A stretch of DNA of 64,000 nucleotides. Origin: Rheinheimera pacifica. GTDB taxonomy: Bacteria; Pseudomonadota; Gammaproteobacteria; Enterobacterales; Alteromonadaceae. Made by a program: the position numbers and the translations under genes. Below the pieces are notes generated by a model, which was not told where the DNA came from, did no database searches, and saw nothing but the letters and a program-made list of their open reading frames with translations. Shown here piece after piece: positions 26,368 to 36,021 of the stretch. Location: assembly GCF_900108485.1 (NCBI RefSeq), contig NZ_FNXF01000009.1, forward strand, positions 1 to 64,000, given 5' to 3'. The stretch's first letter is position 1, and every line of letters begins with the position of its first letter.

Positions 26368-27078
26368 ATGACTGCAGATATGAATGTTGATCCGGGCGAA
26401 ATCGCTAAGTTTAACGATATTGCTTCGCGCTGGTGGGACCCATCGGGTGAATTTAAGCCGCTGCATTTACTCAACCCGGTACGGTTAAGCTACATTAGCG
26501 ACGAACTGCAGGGCCTGTTTGGTAAAACCGTTATCGATATCGGTTGTGGCGGCGGAATTTTAGCGGAGAGTATGGCGCGTTGCGGTGCTAACGTCACCGG
26601 GCTGGATATGGCCAATGATTCCCTTAACGTAGCCCGGCTGCACGCACTGGAAGCAGGTGTTGAAGTAAACTACCAGCAAGTTACTGCCGAGCAATATGCC
26701 CAAAGCCATGCGGCACAATTTGATGTGGTGACCTGTATGGAAATGCTCGAGCATGTACCAGAGCCAATGTCAGTTATTCAGGCCTGTGCTGATTTAGCCA
26801 AACCCGGTGCGACGCTATTTTTCTCTACACTGAACAAAACCTGGAAAGCCTATTTGCTGGCCATTATTGGCGCAGAGCACGTGTTAAAACTGGTACCCAA
26901 AGGTACACACGAGTTTAGTAAGTTTATCCGTCCATCCGAGCTAATGCGTTTTATCGAACAAGCCGGGCTTGAAGTAACTGACGCCACCGGGCTGCACTTT
27001 AACCCGATTAACGAAAGCTTTAAAACCGGCCCGGGTGTAGATGTAAATTACATTGTCGTTGCCCGTAAGCCAGCCTGA
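26368..27078 (+). CDS. ubiG: Ubiquinone biosynthesis O-methyltransferase
   Basis: A 236-residue SAM methyltransferase carrying out both O-methylation steps of ubiquinone synthesis (E. coli UbiG 240 aa). Motif I is [16 protein letters not shown]; the family start ([18 protein letters not shown]) and [13 protein letters not shown] are present. It diverges from gyrA and is followed by a terminator that overlaps the stop codon, then by the nrdA regulatory region. Peripheral on the inner membrane in other species. Confidence 0.95.
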   Translation: MTADMNVDPGEIAKFNDIASRWWDPSGEFKPLHLLNPVRLSYISDELQGLFGKTVIDIGCGGGILAESMARCGANVTGLDMANDSLNVARLHALEAGVEVNYQQVTAEQYAQSHAAQFDVVTCMEMLEHVPEPMSVIQACADLAKPGATLFFSTLNKTWKAYLLAIIGAEHVLKLVPKGTHEFSKFIRPSELMRFIEQAGLEVTDATGLHFNPINESFKTGPGVDVNYIVVARKPA

Positions 27079-27098
27079 ATCATCAGGCTGGTGATTTT
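27071..27098 (+). terminator. ubiG terminator
   Basis: CAGCCTGA (27071-27078) pairs perfectly with TCAGGCTG (27083-27090) around ATCA and is followed by GTGATTTTT. The stem includes the ubiG stop codon. Confidence 0.75.
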
Positions 27099-27281
27099 TC
27101 CAGCATCTAAATAGCTGCTGGCTATAAAAAAAAGATTAATAGAATAAATAAATTTAACCGGAGAAAAAGCTTGCGTTGTCTCGGTATATCTTTGCACACT
27201 GGCAAGGCGGTTAGCAGCTACTAACCCCAACCTTAGCGGTGCTATTTTTCCTCAGTGTTAAGCCTTGCAAAAAATCAAAAT

Positions 27282-27328
27282 ACACACTATCTTGTGATCA
27301 CTTTCAAAAAAGCACCTATATGTTGTGT
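27282..27328 (+). promoter_or_regulatory. Two NrdR-like boxes upstream of nrdA
   Basis: The 340-bp gap before nrdA carries ACACACTATCTTGTGA (27282-27297) and CACCTATATGTTGTGT (27313-27328). Both fit the NrdR consensus (acaCwAtATaTwGtgt) with few deviations, and their starts are 31 bp apart, the three-turn spacing normally seen. NrdR represses ribonucleotide reductase genes when dATP is high. The rest of the gap (27099-27281 and 27329-27418) shows no gene. Confidence 0.75.
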
Positions 27329-27418
27329 AATTAAGCAACAATGGCTGCTGGTAAAATAGCCGTGCGCTACATGGCTGACTATAACCATTAATTACAACTG
27401 AAATGGAAAGCTGCAGCA

Positions 27419-29704
27419 ATGACTCAATCTCTTTTCGTCACTAAACGTGATGGCCGCCGTGAAGCGTTAGATCTGGATAAAATTCACCGCGTTATTACCT
27501 GGGCCGCCGAAGGCTTGTCAAATGTATCGGTATCTCAGGTTGAGCTAAAGTCTCATATTCAGTTTTACGATGGTATTAAATCTGAAGATATTCATGAAAC
27601 CATTATTAAGGCAGCAGCAGATCTGATCTCAAAAGACTGCCCGGACTACCAGTATCTGGCCGCCCGCCTGGCAGTGTTTCATTTGCGTAAAAAGGCCTAT
27701 GGCCAGTTTGAACCACCACACCTGTACGACCAGGTCGTAAAAATGGTGGAAGCCAAGCGCTATGATCAGCATATTCTGGCCGATTACAGCCGCGACGAGC
27801 TGGAACAAATGAACAGCTTTATCGACCACAGCCGCGATTTAAACTTCAGCTATGCTGCGGTAAAGCAGTTGGAAGGTAAGTATCTGGTGCAAAACCGGGT
27901 TAGCGGTGAAATTTACGAAAGTGCGCAGTTCCTCTACATGCTGGTAGCTGCCTGTCTGTTTGCCACCTACCCTAAATCGACCCGTTTAACCTATGTGCGC
28001 CGCTTCTACGATGCTTGCTCATTATTTAAATTGTCACTGCCAACCCCGATTATGTCGGGCGTGCGTACCCCTACCCGCCAGTTCAGCTCTTGCGTGCTGA
28101 TCGAGTGTGGTGACAGTCTGGATTCAATCAACGCCACCTCAAGCGCCATTGTTAAATACGTTAGCCAGCGTGCCGGTATCGGTATTAACGCCGGTCGTAT
28201 CCGTGCGCTGGGCAGCCCAATCCGTAATGGCGAAGCGTTTCATACGGGCTGTATTCCATTTTACAAACATTTTCAAACTGCGGTTAAAAGCTGTTCGCAA
28301 GGTGGCGTTCGTGGCGGTGCCGCTACGTTATTCTACCCGCTGTGGCATTTAGAAGTTGAATCGCTGCTGGTGTTAAAAAACAACCGTGGCGTAGAAGAAA
28401 ACCGTGTACGGCATTTAGATTATGGCGTGCAGTTTAACCGCCTGATGTACACCCGCCTGATTAAAGATGATTACATCACCCTGTTTAGCCCGTCTGATGT
28501 ACCAGGCTTGTACGATGCCTTCTTTGAAGATCAGGAAAAGTTTGAAGAGCTATACGTTAAGTATGAAGCTGATACGTCTATCCGTAAAAAGCGCTTAAAA
28601 GCATTAGAGTTGTTTACCTTGTTTATGCAAGAACGTGCCAGTACCGGCCGTATTTACCTGCAAAACGTTGATCACTGCAATACCCACAGCCCGTTTAATC
28701 CAAAACTGGCTCCGGTGCGCCAGAGCAATCTGTGTCTGGAAATTGCGCTGCCAACCAAACCGATGAACGATGTCAACGATCCGGAAGGCGAAATTGCGCT
28801 GTGTACGCTGTCAGCGTTTAACTTAGGCGCTATTGAAAACCTGAACGAATTGGAAGAGCTGGCAGAACTGGCGGTGCGCTCACTGGACAGCCTGCTGGAT
28901 TATCAGGACTACCCTATTCCGGCTGCATTCCATGCCTCTATCAGCCGCCGTACCTTAGGTGTGGGTGTGATTAACTACGCCTACTATCTGGCGAAAAACG
29001 GCGTGAAATACTCTGATGGCTCAGCCAATGGTTTAACGCACCGTACTTTTGAAGCCATTCAGTATTATTTACTCAAAGCGTCGAACAAGCTGGCACAGGA
29101 ATTTGGCGCCTGCCCTAAATTTAATGAAACCACTTATGCCCAGGGCATACTGCCAATTGACAGCTACAAGAAAGATCTCGACAAAGTGTGCAACGAGCCA
29201 CTGCTGCTGGACTGGGAGCAACTGCGTAAAGACATCCTTAATCATGGCTTACGTAACTCAACCTTGTCAGCATTAATGCCGTCTGAAACCTCGTCACAAA
29301 TTTCCAATGCCACTAACGGTATTGAACCACCGCGCGGCCATATCAGCGTTAAAGCCAGTAAAGACGGTATTTTAAAGCAGGTTGTGCCGGAGTATGAGCG
29401 GCTGAAAAACCAGTATGAGCTGTTGTGGGATATTCCGAACAACACCGGTTATATCTCTCTGGTGGCAATTATGCAGAAATTTATCGACCAGACTATCTCT
29501 GCTAACACCAACTATGACCCGAATAAGTTCGACGGCGGCAAAGTACCCATGAAGCTGTTACTGCAAGACTTACTGTCGGCATATAAGCTGGGTGTAAAAA
29601 CCATGTACTACCACAACACCCGTGACGGTGCGTCTGACATGCAGGAAGATATTAAACCTCAGGTGGAAGATGATGGCTGCGCAGGCGGCGCCTGCAAAAT
29701 TTAA
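27419..29704 (+). CDS. nrdA: Class Ia ribonucleoside-diphosphate reductase, alpha subunit
   Basis: A 761-residue protein, the E. coli NrdA length. The N-terminal ATP-cone (LFVTKRDGRREALDLDKIHR) gives dATP feedback. Catalytic motifs include RQFSSCVLIECGDS, NLCLEIALPT (N-x-C-x-E) and the C-terminal redox pair in DGCAGGACKI that receives electrons from thioredoxin or glutaredoxin. It reduces NDPs to dNDPs with NrdB. First gene of nrdA-nrdB-yfaE, behind two NrdR-like boxes. Confidence 0.97.
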   Translation: MTQSLFVTKRDGRREALDLDKIHRVITWAAEGLSNVSVSQVELKSHIQFYDGIKSEDIHETIIKAAADLISKDCPDYQYLAARLAVFHLRKKAYGQFEPPHLYDQVVKMVEAKRYDQHILADYSRDELEQMNSFIDHSRDLNFSYAAVKQLEGKYLVQNRVSGEIYESAQFLYMLVAACLFATYPKSTRLTYVRRFYDACSLFKLSLPTPIMSGVRTPTRQFSSCVLIECGDSLDSINATSSAIVKYVSQRAGIGINAGRIRALGSPIRNGEAFHTGCIPFYKHFQTAVKSCSQGGVRGGAATLFYPLWHLEVESLLVLKNNRGVEENRVRHLDYGVQFNRLMYTRLIKDDYITLFSPSDVPGLYDAFFEDQEKFEELYVKYEADTSIRKKRLKALELFTLFMQERASTGRIYLQNVDHCNTHSPFNPKLAPVRQSNLCLEIALPTKPMNDVNDPEGEIALCTLSAFNLGAIENLNELEELAELAVRSLDSLLDYQDYPIPAAFHASISRRTLGVGVINYAYYLAKNGVKYSDGSANGLTHRTFEAIQYYLLKASNKLAQEFGACPKFNETTYAQGILPIDSYKKDLDKVCNEPLLLDWEQLRKDILNHGLRNSTLSALMPSETSSQISNATNGIEPPRGHISVKASKDGILKQVVPEYERLKNQYELLWDIPNNTGYISLVAIMQKFIDQTISANTNYDPNKFDGGKVPMKLLLQDLLSAYKLGVKTMYYHNTRDGASDMQEDIKPQVEDDGCAGGACKI

Positions 29705-29715
29705 TTCCGGACTAA

Positions 29716-29737
29716 ACGGGCTACTTCGGTAGCCCGT
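29716..29737 (+). terminator. Perfect UUCG-loop hairpin between nrdA and nrdB
   Basis: ACGGGCTAC and GTAGCCCGT form a 9-bp perfect stem closed by the very stable C(UUCG)G tetraloop, 11 bp after the nrdA stop. Only ACTTTG follows, so termination would be weak. It may trim the alpha:beta mRNA ratio or protect the nrdA 3' end. Confidence 0.6.
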
Positions 29738-29774
29738 ACTTTGTAATGACACCCTATTAGGACGATAAGCGGCA

Positions 29775-30905
29775 ATGGCGTACACAACCTTTAACCGACA
29801 AATTAACGATCAAATGAAAGAGCCAATGTTCTTCGGTAATCCGGTGAATGTTTCGCGCTACGATCAGCAAAAATACGGCATTTTCGAAAAACTGATTGAG
29901 AAACAGCTGAGCTTTTTCTGGCGCCCGGAAGAAGTTGATGTCAGTAAAGACCGGATTGATTACCAGAACCTGCCGGATCATGAAAAGCATATCTTTATTA
30001 GTAATCTGAAGTACCAAACCTTGTTGGATTCAGTGCAAGGCCGCTCGCCCAACGTTGCCTTTTTGCCTATCGTCTCTTTGCCTGAACTGGAAACCTGGAT
30101 TGAAACCTGGGCTTTTAGTGAAACCATTCACAGCCGTAGCTATACCCACATAGTACGTAACATTAGTGCCGAGCCGCACAAAGTGTTTGACGACATTATG
30201 CTGAACGAGAAAATTCTTGAGCGCGCTGAAGATGTTACCCGCTACTACGACGACCTGATAGACGGCATTAACCTGTATCAGCGCTGTGGTGAAGGTACGC
30301 ACAGCATTAATGGCGAAACACACAGCATCAGCCTGTACGAATTAAAACGCCGCTTATACCTGTGCGTAATGTCGGTAAACGTACTGGAGGCTATTCGCTT
30401 TTACGTTAGCTTCGCCTGCAGTTTTGCTTTTGCTGAGCGCGAGCTGATGGAAGGTAATGCCAAAATTATCCGCCTGATAGCCCGTGATGAAGCACTGCAC
30501 TTAACCGGCACCCAGCATATGCTGAATATAATGGCCGCCGGTGATGACGATGCCGACATGGCCAAAATAGCCAAAGAATGTGAAGAAGAAGCTTATGCTA
30601 TTTTCCGTAAAGCCGCCGAGCAGGAAAAAGACTGGGCAGAATATTTGTTTAAAGATGGCTCAATGATTGGCCTGAATAAAGATATCCTCTGCCAGTATGT
30701 CGAATACATTACCAACAGCCGGATGCAGGCTATTGGCATGAAAGCCATTTTTTCTACCACGCAAAATCCTATTCCGTGGATCAACACCTGGCTGGTGTCA
30801 GACAATGTACAGGTTGCACCGCAGGAAGCCGAGATTAGCTCTTATCTGGTTGGCCAGATTGATAACGAAGTTGATGGTGGCGACTTCGGCGACTTCGATC
30901 TCTAA
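29775..30905 (+). CDS. nrdB: Class Ia ribonucleoside-diphosphate reductase, beta subunit
   Basis: A 376-residue protein (E. coli 376) that holds the di-iron centre and the tyrosyl radical. Iron-ligand motifs [19 protein letters not shown] and [10 protein letters not shown] are present, and the radical Tyr lies in the [19 protein letters not shown] region. The C-terminus ([12 protein letters not shown]) is the tail that docks on NrdA. It lies 70 bp after nrdA across a hairpin and 8 bp before yfaE. Confidence 0.97.
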   Translation: MAYTTFNRQINDQMKEPMFFGNPVNVSRYDQQKYGIFEKLIEKQLSFFWRPEEVDVSKDRIDYQNLPDHEKHIFISNLKYQTLLDSVQGRSPNVAFLPIVSLPELETWIETWAFSETIHSRSYTHIVRNISAEPHKVFDDIMLNEKILERAEDVTRYYDDLIDGINLYQRCGEGTHSINGETHSISLYELKRRLYLCVMSVNVLEAIRFYVSFACSFAFAERELMEGNAKIIRLIARDEALHLTGTQHMLNIMAAGDDDADMAKIAKECEEEAYAIFRKAAEQEKDWAEYLFKDGSMIGLNKDILCQYVEYITNSRMQAIGMKAIFSTTQNPIPWINTWLVSDNVQVAPQEAEISSYLVGQIDNEVDGGDFGDFDL

Positions 30906-30913
30906 GCCTGCTT

Positions 30914-31168
30914 ATGCCTGGCGTTAAGCTTAGCAATGGCGTTGTTATCAATTTTGATGGCAGCGCACGAACTTTACTTGATGCATTAGAGCGTAAGCAG
31001 TTAGAGGTAAATTTTCATTGCCGGGAAGGCTATTGTGGGGCTTGCCGCTGTAAATTAGTCAGCGGCGAGGTAAGTTATATAAATGAACCGCTGGCTTTTG
31101 TCCGTAAAGGTGAGTTTCTGCCTTGCTGTAGCGTTCCGGTTACAGATATAGAAATTGAAATCCCCTGA
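30914..31168 (+). CDS. yfaE: 2Fe-2S ferredoxin-like protein YfaE
   Basis: An 84-residue plant-type ferredoxin. The cluster ligands are probably C36, C41, C44 and C72 (HCREGYCGAC, then LPCCSVP). In E. coli YfaE supplies electrons to rebuild the NrdB di-iron/tyrosyl-radical cofactor, and it is co-transcribed with nrdAB as here (8-bp gap). No strong ribosome site, so translation probably continues from nrdB. Confidence 0.92.
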   Translation: MPGVKLSNGVVINFDGSARTLLDALERKQLEVNFHCREGYCGACRCKLVSGEVSYINEPLAFVRKGEFLPCCSVPVTDIEIEIP

Positions 31169-31238
31169 ACTGATGGTAATTTCCGGCGTATTCCCGCAGA
31201 CTATTGATAATACTCGTTGATCTTTAAGGAGATCGATA

Positions 31239-32303
31239 ATGAAAGCCTTATTGTTGTTGCTCGCCGGCGCCCTGCCAGCCAGCAATGTAGCCCAGTACGA
31301 AGCCTTGCTGGCTAAATCTCAGTTTAGCGAACTTGAACATCAGATTTTACAACAAAGTGATTATAAGCAGCATGGCGATGTCTTAGTGGTATATGCCAGG
31401 GCATTAATTGCACAGCAGCGGCTGGAAGATGCCAACACCCTGCTTAACTTTGCAGTAGAACAGTTTCCGGGTAACAGCGAGCTGAACTATCTGGCAGGTC
31501 TGAGTAAACTCCGTTTAGCAAGTAACGGTAACGTATTTTCGGCCAAAGAGCGTGCAGCCCGTGGGGTAGAATTACTGCAAAAAGCCGTGATTATAAAGCC
31601 TGATCACTTTGCTGCGCGTCAGGCTCTGATTGATTTTTACAGCGTTGCGCCTGCCAATGCCGGCGGCGATAAAGAACTCGCGTTGGCAATGACAGAGCAA
31701 TTGGCAAAAGAAAACCCGGATCAGGCACTACTGGCACAAAGCCGTATTTTACTAAATGAAAAAAAACCTGCCGAAGCCCTGGCACTGCTTGAACAAATGA
31801 TGCCAGATCCCCCAAATGCCCGCCTGCTGGCACGCAAAGCGCAAATCCTCAATGAGTTGGCAGAATATGACGCGGCTTTTGACAACTATAAGCTGGCGGC
31901 AGAATATGCTACCGATCTGACCGATAAATACAACGCGCTGTACCATATCGGCCGTCTGGCTGTAGTGGCTGATCAGGATGCTATGTTGGGCATTACTGCG
32001 CTGCAGCAATATCTGGAATTTTACAGCGACAGCGAAAACAAAACCTTACCCTGGGCCACCTTGCGTCTGGCACAGCTGATGTACCGCACTGGTGATAATT
32101 TTGAAGCCACATTGCTGGTGGGCAGCCTGACCCATGCCCGGGTTGCAGATGAAGAATTTAACCTTATTCTGTTAAGCTTACTCAGTGCATTAAAAGCCAA
32201 AGACGCACCGGCTGTTATTGAGCAACCTGAAGCTGCACCAGAGCCGGTGGAAGAAAAACAGGATAACGGACAAGATCAGGCAGAAACGATACAGGAGATC
32301 TGA
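31239..32303 (+). CDS. TPR-repeat protein, exported or membrane-bound
   Basis: A 354-residue protein with AAGGAG 7 bp before its ATG. It starts with a short hydrophobic segment (MKALLLLLAGALPASNVA) that could be a signal peptide. TPR-type helix pairs follow, for example GDVLVVYARALIAQQRLEDA, NARLLARKAQILNELAEYDA and KYNALYHIGRLAVV. The tail is acidic and Pro/Glu/Gln-rich (PEAAPEPVEEKQDNGQDQAE). It probably scaffolds other proteins in the periplasm; no partner is visible. It lies 70 bp after yfaE and has its own terminator. Confidence 0.65.
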   Translation: MKALLLLLAGALPASNVAQYEALLAKSQFSELEHQILQQSDYKQHGDVLVVYARALIAQQRLEDANTLLNFAVEQFPGNSELNYLAGLSKLRLASNGNVFSAKERAARGVELLQKAVIIKPDHFAARQALIDFYSVAPANAGGDKELALAMTEQLAKENPDQALLAQSRILLNEKKPAEALALLEQMMPDPPNARLLARKAQILNELAEYDAAFDNYKLAAEYATDLTDKYNALYHIGRLAVVADQDAMLGITALQQYLEFYSDSENKTLPWATLRLAQLMYRTGDNFEATLLVGSLTHARVADEEFNLILLSLLSALKAKDAPAVIEQPEAAPEPVEEKQDNGQDQAETIQEI

Positions 32304-32317
32304 TGATCTCCTGTTTT
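32292..32317 (+). terminator. Terminator of the TPR gene
   Basis: CAGGAGATC (32292-32300) pairs perfectly with GATCTCCTG (32305-32313) around TGAT and is followed by TTTT. The stop codon TGA (32301-32303) is in the loop. Confidence 0.75.
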
Positions 32318-32322
32318 GCAGC

Positions 32323-32892
32323 TTACTTACGAATACCTTCGACCGTTAAATCCAGCTGCACTGTGGCAGAGGCCGGGCCTAAATCGGTATTAATAGCAAA
32401 GTCTTTAAGGGTTAATGTAGTAGTACCGGCAAAACCTGCCCGGTAACCGCCCCACGGATCTTTACCCTCACCCAGTTTTTCGGCAGCAATAACCACCTCT
32501 TTAGTAACGCCATTTAAGGTAAGGTTGCCATGTAAATCAAAAGTATCACCTGCTTTTGGTACAACTTTAGTGCTGACAAAAGTGGCTTTAGGGTGTTTGC
32601 TAACATTTAAAAAATCACCGCTGCGCAAGTGCTTATCCCGCTCGGCGTGGTTAGAGTCTACGCTGTTAGTGTCGATAGTCAGCTGAATTTTAGATGCTTC
32701 CAGTTTGTCCGCATCATAGCTGAAGTCACCGGAAAACGTATTAAAGCGACCATACAGCCAGCTGTATCCCAAATGGCTTATTTTAAACTGTACAAAGGCA
32801 TGAGCACCTTGTGTATCAATGACATAGTCAGCCGCTTGCGCCGGAATTGCCATCATAGCGGCCATTGATGCAGCCAGTAGTAGTTTTTTCAT
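32323..32892 (-). CDS. yceI: YceI-family periplasmic lipid-binding protein
   Basis: A 189-residue secreted protein. ATG 32892 is chosen (GGAG 6 bp upstream) and gives a clean signal peptide [22 protein letters not shown]. The body is the YceI lipocalin-like barrel: [72 protein letters not shown]. YceI proteins bind polyisoprenoid or other amphiphilic lipids. It is 14 bp after the cytochrome b561 gene, the conserved yceJ-yceI pair, so the two probably act together. Confidence 0.92.
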   Translation of the reverse strand: MKKLLLAASMAAMMAIPAQAADYVIDTQGAHAFVQFKISHLGYSWLYGRFNTFSGDFSYDADKLEASKIQLTIDTNSVDSNHAERDKHLRSGDFLNVSKHPKATFVSTKVVPKAGDTFDLHGNLTLNGVTKEVVIAAEKLGEGKDPWGGYRAGFAGTTTLTLKDFAINTDLGPASATVQLDLTVEGIRK

Positions 32893-32906
32893 GAAGATCT
32901 CCAAAG

Positions 32907-33455
32907 TTAAGGTTTACGCCCAAACATACGTTTTAGCGTATTGTCTTTATCAATAAAATGATGTTTTAACGCCGCTAAACCATGCAACACTGCAAGTGCT
33001 ATCAAACTGTATGCCACATATTCATGCACCAAGCCGGCTATATCAGCCTGATTAGCAAACAAAGCTCCCAGTGCCGGCACCTCAAACCAGGTAAATACCG
33101 CTATTGGCCGGCCATCCTCAGTTGAGATTAGATAGCCACTTAACACCAGCATAAAAATACCCAGATACAAACAAAACTGTACTACGGCCGATGTGCGCTT
33201 TTCCCAACTTTTATGTGATGCCAGCGCGGTTGGCGGCGGGCTGAAAAACCGCCACAGCACACGCAGTAGCATCGCTACGGCCAGTAAGATGCCAACACTT
33301 TTATGCCAGTATGGCGCAGTTCTGTACCATTCGCTGTAGTAGCTCAGATCTACCATCCAAAAACCTACACCAAACAAACCAAATACGGTCAATGCTACCA
33401 ACCAGTGCAGTACCACACTCACTAAGCCATAATGAGATGAACTATTTTTCAGCAT
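32907..33455 (-). CDS. yceJ: Cytochrome b561 family protein
   Basis: A 182-residue membrane protein with four helices. ATG 33455 is chosen because AGGAG precedes it; the upstream frame lacks support. His ligands for haem b appear in [54 protein letters not shown]. It probably passes electrons between quinol and a periplasmic partner. Operon with yceI. Confidence 0.9.
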   Translation of the reverse strand: MLKNSSSHYGLVSVVLHWLVALTVFGLFGVGFWMVDLSYYSEWYRTAPYWHKSVGILLAVAMLLRVLWRFFSPPPTALASHKSWEKRTSAVVQFCLYLGIFMLVLSGYLISTEDGRPIAVFTWFEVPALGALFANQADIAGLVHEYVAYSLIALAVLHGLAALKHHFIDKDNTLKRMFGRKP

Positions 33456-33570
33456 ACTGAGCTCCTGTAATTTCTTGATAATATAGCAATTTGATAAAAG
33501 TAAAATTGCAATATTCCTCAAAAATAATTCTATTTATTAGAAAGGTTTACCGGTGAATTTTTACCTGGCG

Positions 33571-33595
33571 AAAAAAAACCAGCATTAAGCTGGTT
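33571..33595 (-). terminator. trhO terminator
   Basis: AACCAGC (33577-33583) and GCTGGTT (33589-33595) pair around ATTAA; on the minus strand eight T follow. It lies 25 bp after the trhO stop. Confidence 0.75.
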
Positions 33596-33619
33596 TCAGG
33601 TCATAGTTAACAACACTCT

Positions 33620-34534
33620 TTACTCAAACTTACCGTCGCGGATATGTTTGTCACCACGCTGCTTGGCCAGTTCTACCTGGCGCTGGCGCTCGGCAAAGGC
33701 GGCTTTTTGCTCGTCTGTTGTTTTATCATGGCAATGCGGGCAACTCAGGCCTTTAACATAATGCTCGGATGCCATTTCAGCTGTTGATAACGGCATACGA
33801 CAGGCATAACATTGATCATAGCTACCCTGCTCTAACCCGTGTTTTACCGCAACACGCTGGTCAAATACAAAGCACTCGCCTTGCCACAGGCTGTTCTGTG
33901 CCGGCATTTCTTCTAAGTACTTTAAAATACCACCATCAAGGTGATATACCTCATCAAACCCCTGCTCTTTTAAAAAGGCGGTGGATTTTTCACAGCGAAT
34001 GCCGCCGGTGCAAAACATGGCGACTTTTTTATGTTTGGTTTTGTCCAGGTTTTCTGCCGCCCACTGCGGAAACTCGCGAAAAGTGGTGGTATTAGGGTTT
34101 ATCGCGTTTTTAAAGGTGCCGATAGCCACTTCGTAATCATTACGGGTATCAATTAAAATGGTGTCTGGATCGCTGATCAATTGGTTCCAGTCGTCACCTT
34201 TTACATAGGTGCCCACTATATGCGCCGGGTTAATGCCTTCTACGCCCATAGTAACAATTTCTTTTTTCAGTTTTACTTTAGTGCGGTAAAAAGCCAGCTC
34301 GTCAGACAATGACTCTTTGTAACTCATGCCATCAAAACGGCCGTCAGCATCAAGCCAGGCTTTGACCGCATCGACACCGGCACGTTCGCCGCAAATGGTG
34401 CCGTTAATACCCTCTTCGGCCAGCAATAAAGTACCTTTGACTTTGTTCGCAACCATGTGGTCGTACAACGCATCGCGTAGCGTCACGTAATCAGGCAAAC
34501 GGACAAACTTATATAAAGCAGCAACTACGTACAT
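33620..34534 (-). CDS. trhO: tRNA uridine(34) hydroxylase TrhO (YceA), rhodanese family
   Basis: A 304-residue protein. It has the N-terminal UPF0176 domain ([15 protein letters not shown]), a rhodanese domain with the active Cys175 in [12 protein letters not shown], and a C-terminal zinc-type region with CYACRMPL and CPHCHD. TrhO makes 5-hydroxyuridine at tRNA position 34, using oxygen. AGAGG precedes the ATG by 6 bp. Monocistronic. Confidence 0.93.
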   Translation of the reverse strand: MYVVAALYKFVRLPDYVTLRDALYDHMVANKVKGTLLLAEEGINGTICGERAGVDAVKAWLDADGRFDGMSYKESLSDELAFYRTKVKLKKEIVTMGVEGINPAHIVGTYVKGDDWNQLISDPDTILIDTRNDYEVAIGTFKNAINPNTTTFREFPQWAAENLDKTKHKKVAMFCTGGIRCEKSTAFLKEQGFDEVYHLDGGILKYLEEMPAQNSLWQGECFVFDQRVAVKHGLEQGSYDQCYACRMPLSTAEMASEHYVKGLSCPHCHDKTTDEQKAAFAERQRQVELAKQRGDKHIRDGKFE

Positions 34535-34628
34535 AACTTACCTCTTGCAACGGCGGACCGTAAATCCGCAGCAATATTAAAATCGCGCGTATTATAGCGT
34601 TCGCAGTAATTAAGGCAAGGCCACAAAC

Positions 34629-35159
34629 TTAATGTGGTTTTTCCAGCAATGCGGCAAGATTAAGCTGTAATAAATGCTCGCCGTCGGTAATAGACAACAG
34701 CGGATCTTCGCGCCAAACGCTGAGCTTCATATGGCTTTTGAGCATCAGACAAAACTCGGCTAACTGTGCAGAACTCAGCGTAAAAATACGTTGATTAGCC
34801 GGCCACTGGTCGTGCTGTGCTTTGTTGGTTTCCTGTTCGTCCAGCACCAGCAGCAGTTGGTCCGCCAGATGCGAGGCGCGCAACCGGCGTTTTTCCGGTA
34901 CCAACTCCAGCTGGCACCAGAGTTGAAAATGCTGCTGTTGATCCTGAATATACAGATCCGGCGTTTTGCCAGCAGAGTTATCTTTGGCAAAACTGGGGTG
35001 TTGCTCGTACAAGCTCAGATACGCCAGTAAGCGTTTGGCAAAATGCTCTGCGCTCTCACCTTGCCAGGGTGAGACATAATGACGTTGCTGTTGATAAGCA
35101 TGGCTGGCATCACAGCTATAATCCAGATCGAGCTTTATAACCTTACTGACCATTTGCAT
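34629..35159 (-). CDS. yaeQ: YaeQ family protein
   Basis: A 176-residue protein (E. coli YaeQ 181 aa) with a PD-(D/E)xK nuclease-like fold in known structures but no proven activity. Matches include the RLLAYLSLYEQ segment, TPDLYIQDQQQHFQLWCQLE (the family's D-x-W-E core) and KRRLRASHLADQ. ATG 35159 is preferred over GTG 35165 because GAGG lies 8 bp before it. Divergence from E. coli YaeQ is substantial, so a few catalytic-like residues may differ. Confidence 0.82.
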   Translation of the reverse strand: MQMVSKVIKLDLDYSCDASHAYQQQRHYVSPWQGESAEHFAKRLLAYLSLYEQHPSFAKDNSAGKTPDLYIQDQQQHFQLWCQLELVPEKRRLRASHLADQLLLVLDEQETNKAQHDQWPANQRIFTLSSAQLAEFCLMLKSHMKLSVWREDPLLSITDGEHLLQLNLAALLEKPH

Positions 35160-35204
35160 GATCACAACCTCACTAAACCAGACTCTGCCTGGCGTAAGCA
35201 GAGT

Positions 35205-35849
35205 TTAGCTGTTAATACTTGAGACAACCAGATGCATAGCCAATGCCAACAGTAACAACCCCATCAGCCGATCAAACCAGTAGCCCTTTAGTAGTAAAAA
35301 ACCTCTTACTTTTGTTTGGGTTAGAATTATCGATAACATACAAAACCAGGCTGCGGTAGCAACAGCCATATAAACGCCGTAAATTACTTTGTAAAAAAGT
35401 GGTGTCATTGGCGAAATAATGACCGCAAACAGTGATAAGAAGAATAACGTAGCTTTTGGGTTTAAGCCGTTAGTAATAAAACCGGCAACAAAGGCTTTAC
35501 GGGCAGATGGTGTGTCCTCATTTGCGCTGCCAGCAATGGCTTGCTCAGGATGCAACGGCGCTTTGCTTCTTAAGGCCATAATGCCGATATAAAACAAATA
35601 ACCCGCTGCGGCAAAGCTCAGCACTTTAAACAGCCAGGGTGTAGTTTGAATAAGCACGGCGATGCCCACCAGTGACCAGGTAACATGCAGCAGTATTGCC
35701 GCACCAATGCCCATACTGGCAGCTATCGCCTGCTGACGGCCAAACTGCACGGCATAACGCAGCACTATGGCAAAATCAGGCCCGGGGCTTGCCACTGCCA
35801 TCAGGTGCACTACAGCAATTAATAAGAACTCCGGCCAAAAACCTGTCAC
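35205..35849 (-). CDS. LysE/RhtB family amino-acid exporter
   Basis: A 214-residue inner-membrane protein with about six helices and the family motif LMAVASPGPDFAIVLRYAVQ near the N-terminus and GFITNGLNPKATLFFLSLFA in the middle. RhtB/LysE proteins export amino acids such as homoserine, threonine or lysine by proton exchange; the substrate is not predictable. A hairpin (35182-35204) with no T-run follows its stop. Confidence 0.88.
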   Translation of the reverse strand: MTGFWPEFLLIAVVHLMAVASPGPDFAIVLRYAVQFGRQQAIAASMGIGAAILLHVTWSLVGIAVLIQTTPWLFKVLSFAAAGYLFYIGIMALRSKAPLHPEQAIAGSANEDTPSARKAFVAGFITNGLNPKATLFFLSLFAVIISPMTPLFYKVIYGVYMAVATAAWFCMLSIILTQTKVRGFLLLKGYWFDRLMGLLLLALAMHLVVSSINS

Positions 35850-35979
35850 GTAGAAACCTCAGCGGTAAAAAGCAAACATTCTAATAACTTCTGCCGGTGT
35901 TGTGCCAGAGTTTAATCGCTTAAAGCTGTCATTTAAGCTATTCAATCCGTAAGGCGTTTGCCGGCGCAGCATAAAGCTG

Positions 35980-36000
35980 TAAAATGTTACAACATCACGC
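35980..36000 (+). promoter_or_regulatory. Zur-like operator before the ZnuD-like receptor
   Basis: AAAATGTTACAACATCACG contains ATGTT-AC-AACAT dyad symmetry and agrees with the E. coli znu operator core (TGTTATAATATCAC) at 12 of 14 positions. It lies about 22 bp before the receptor start, where bound Zur would block transcription when zinc is sufficient. Confidence 0.65.
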
Positions 36001-36021
36001 TATTTATTGAGAGAATCCAAC

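Noticed and set aside
35182-35204. Terminator after the LysE-type gene
   Set aside because: A 7-bp stem is present but no T-run follows on the minus strand, so it was not listed as a terminator.
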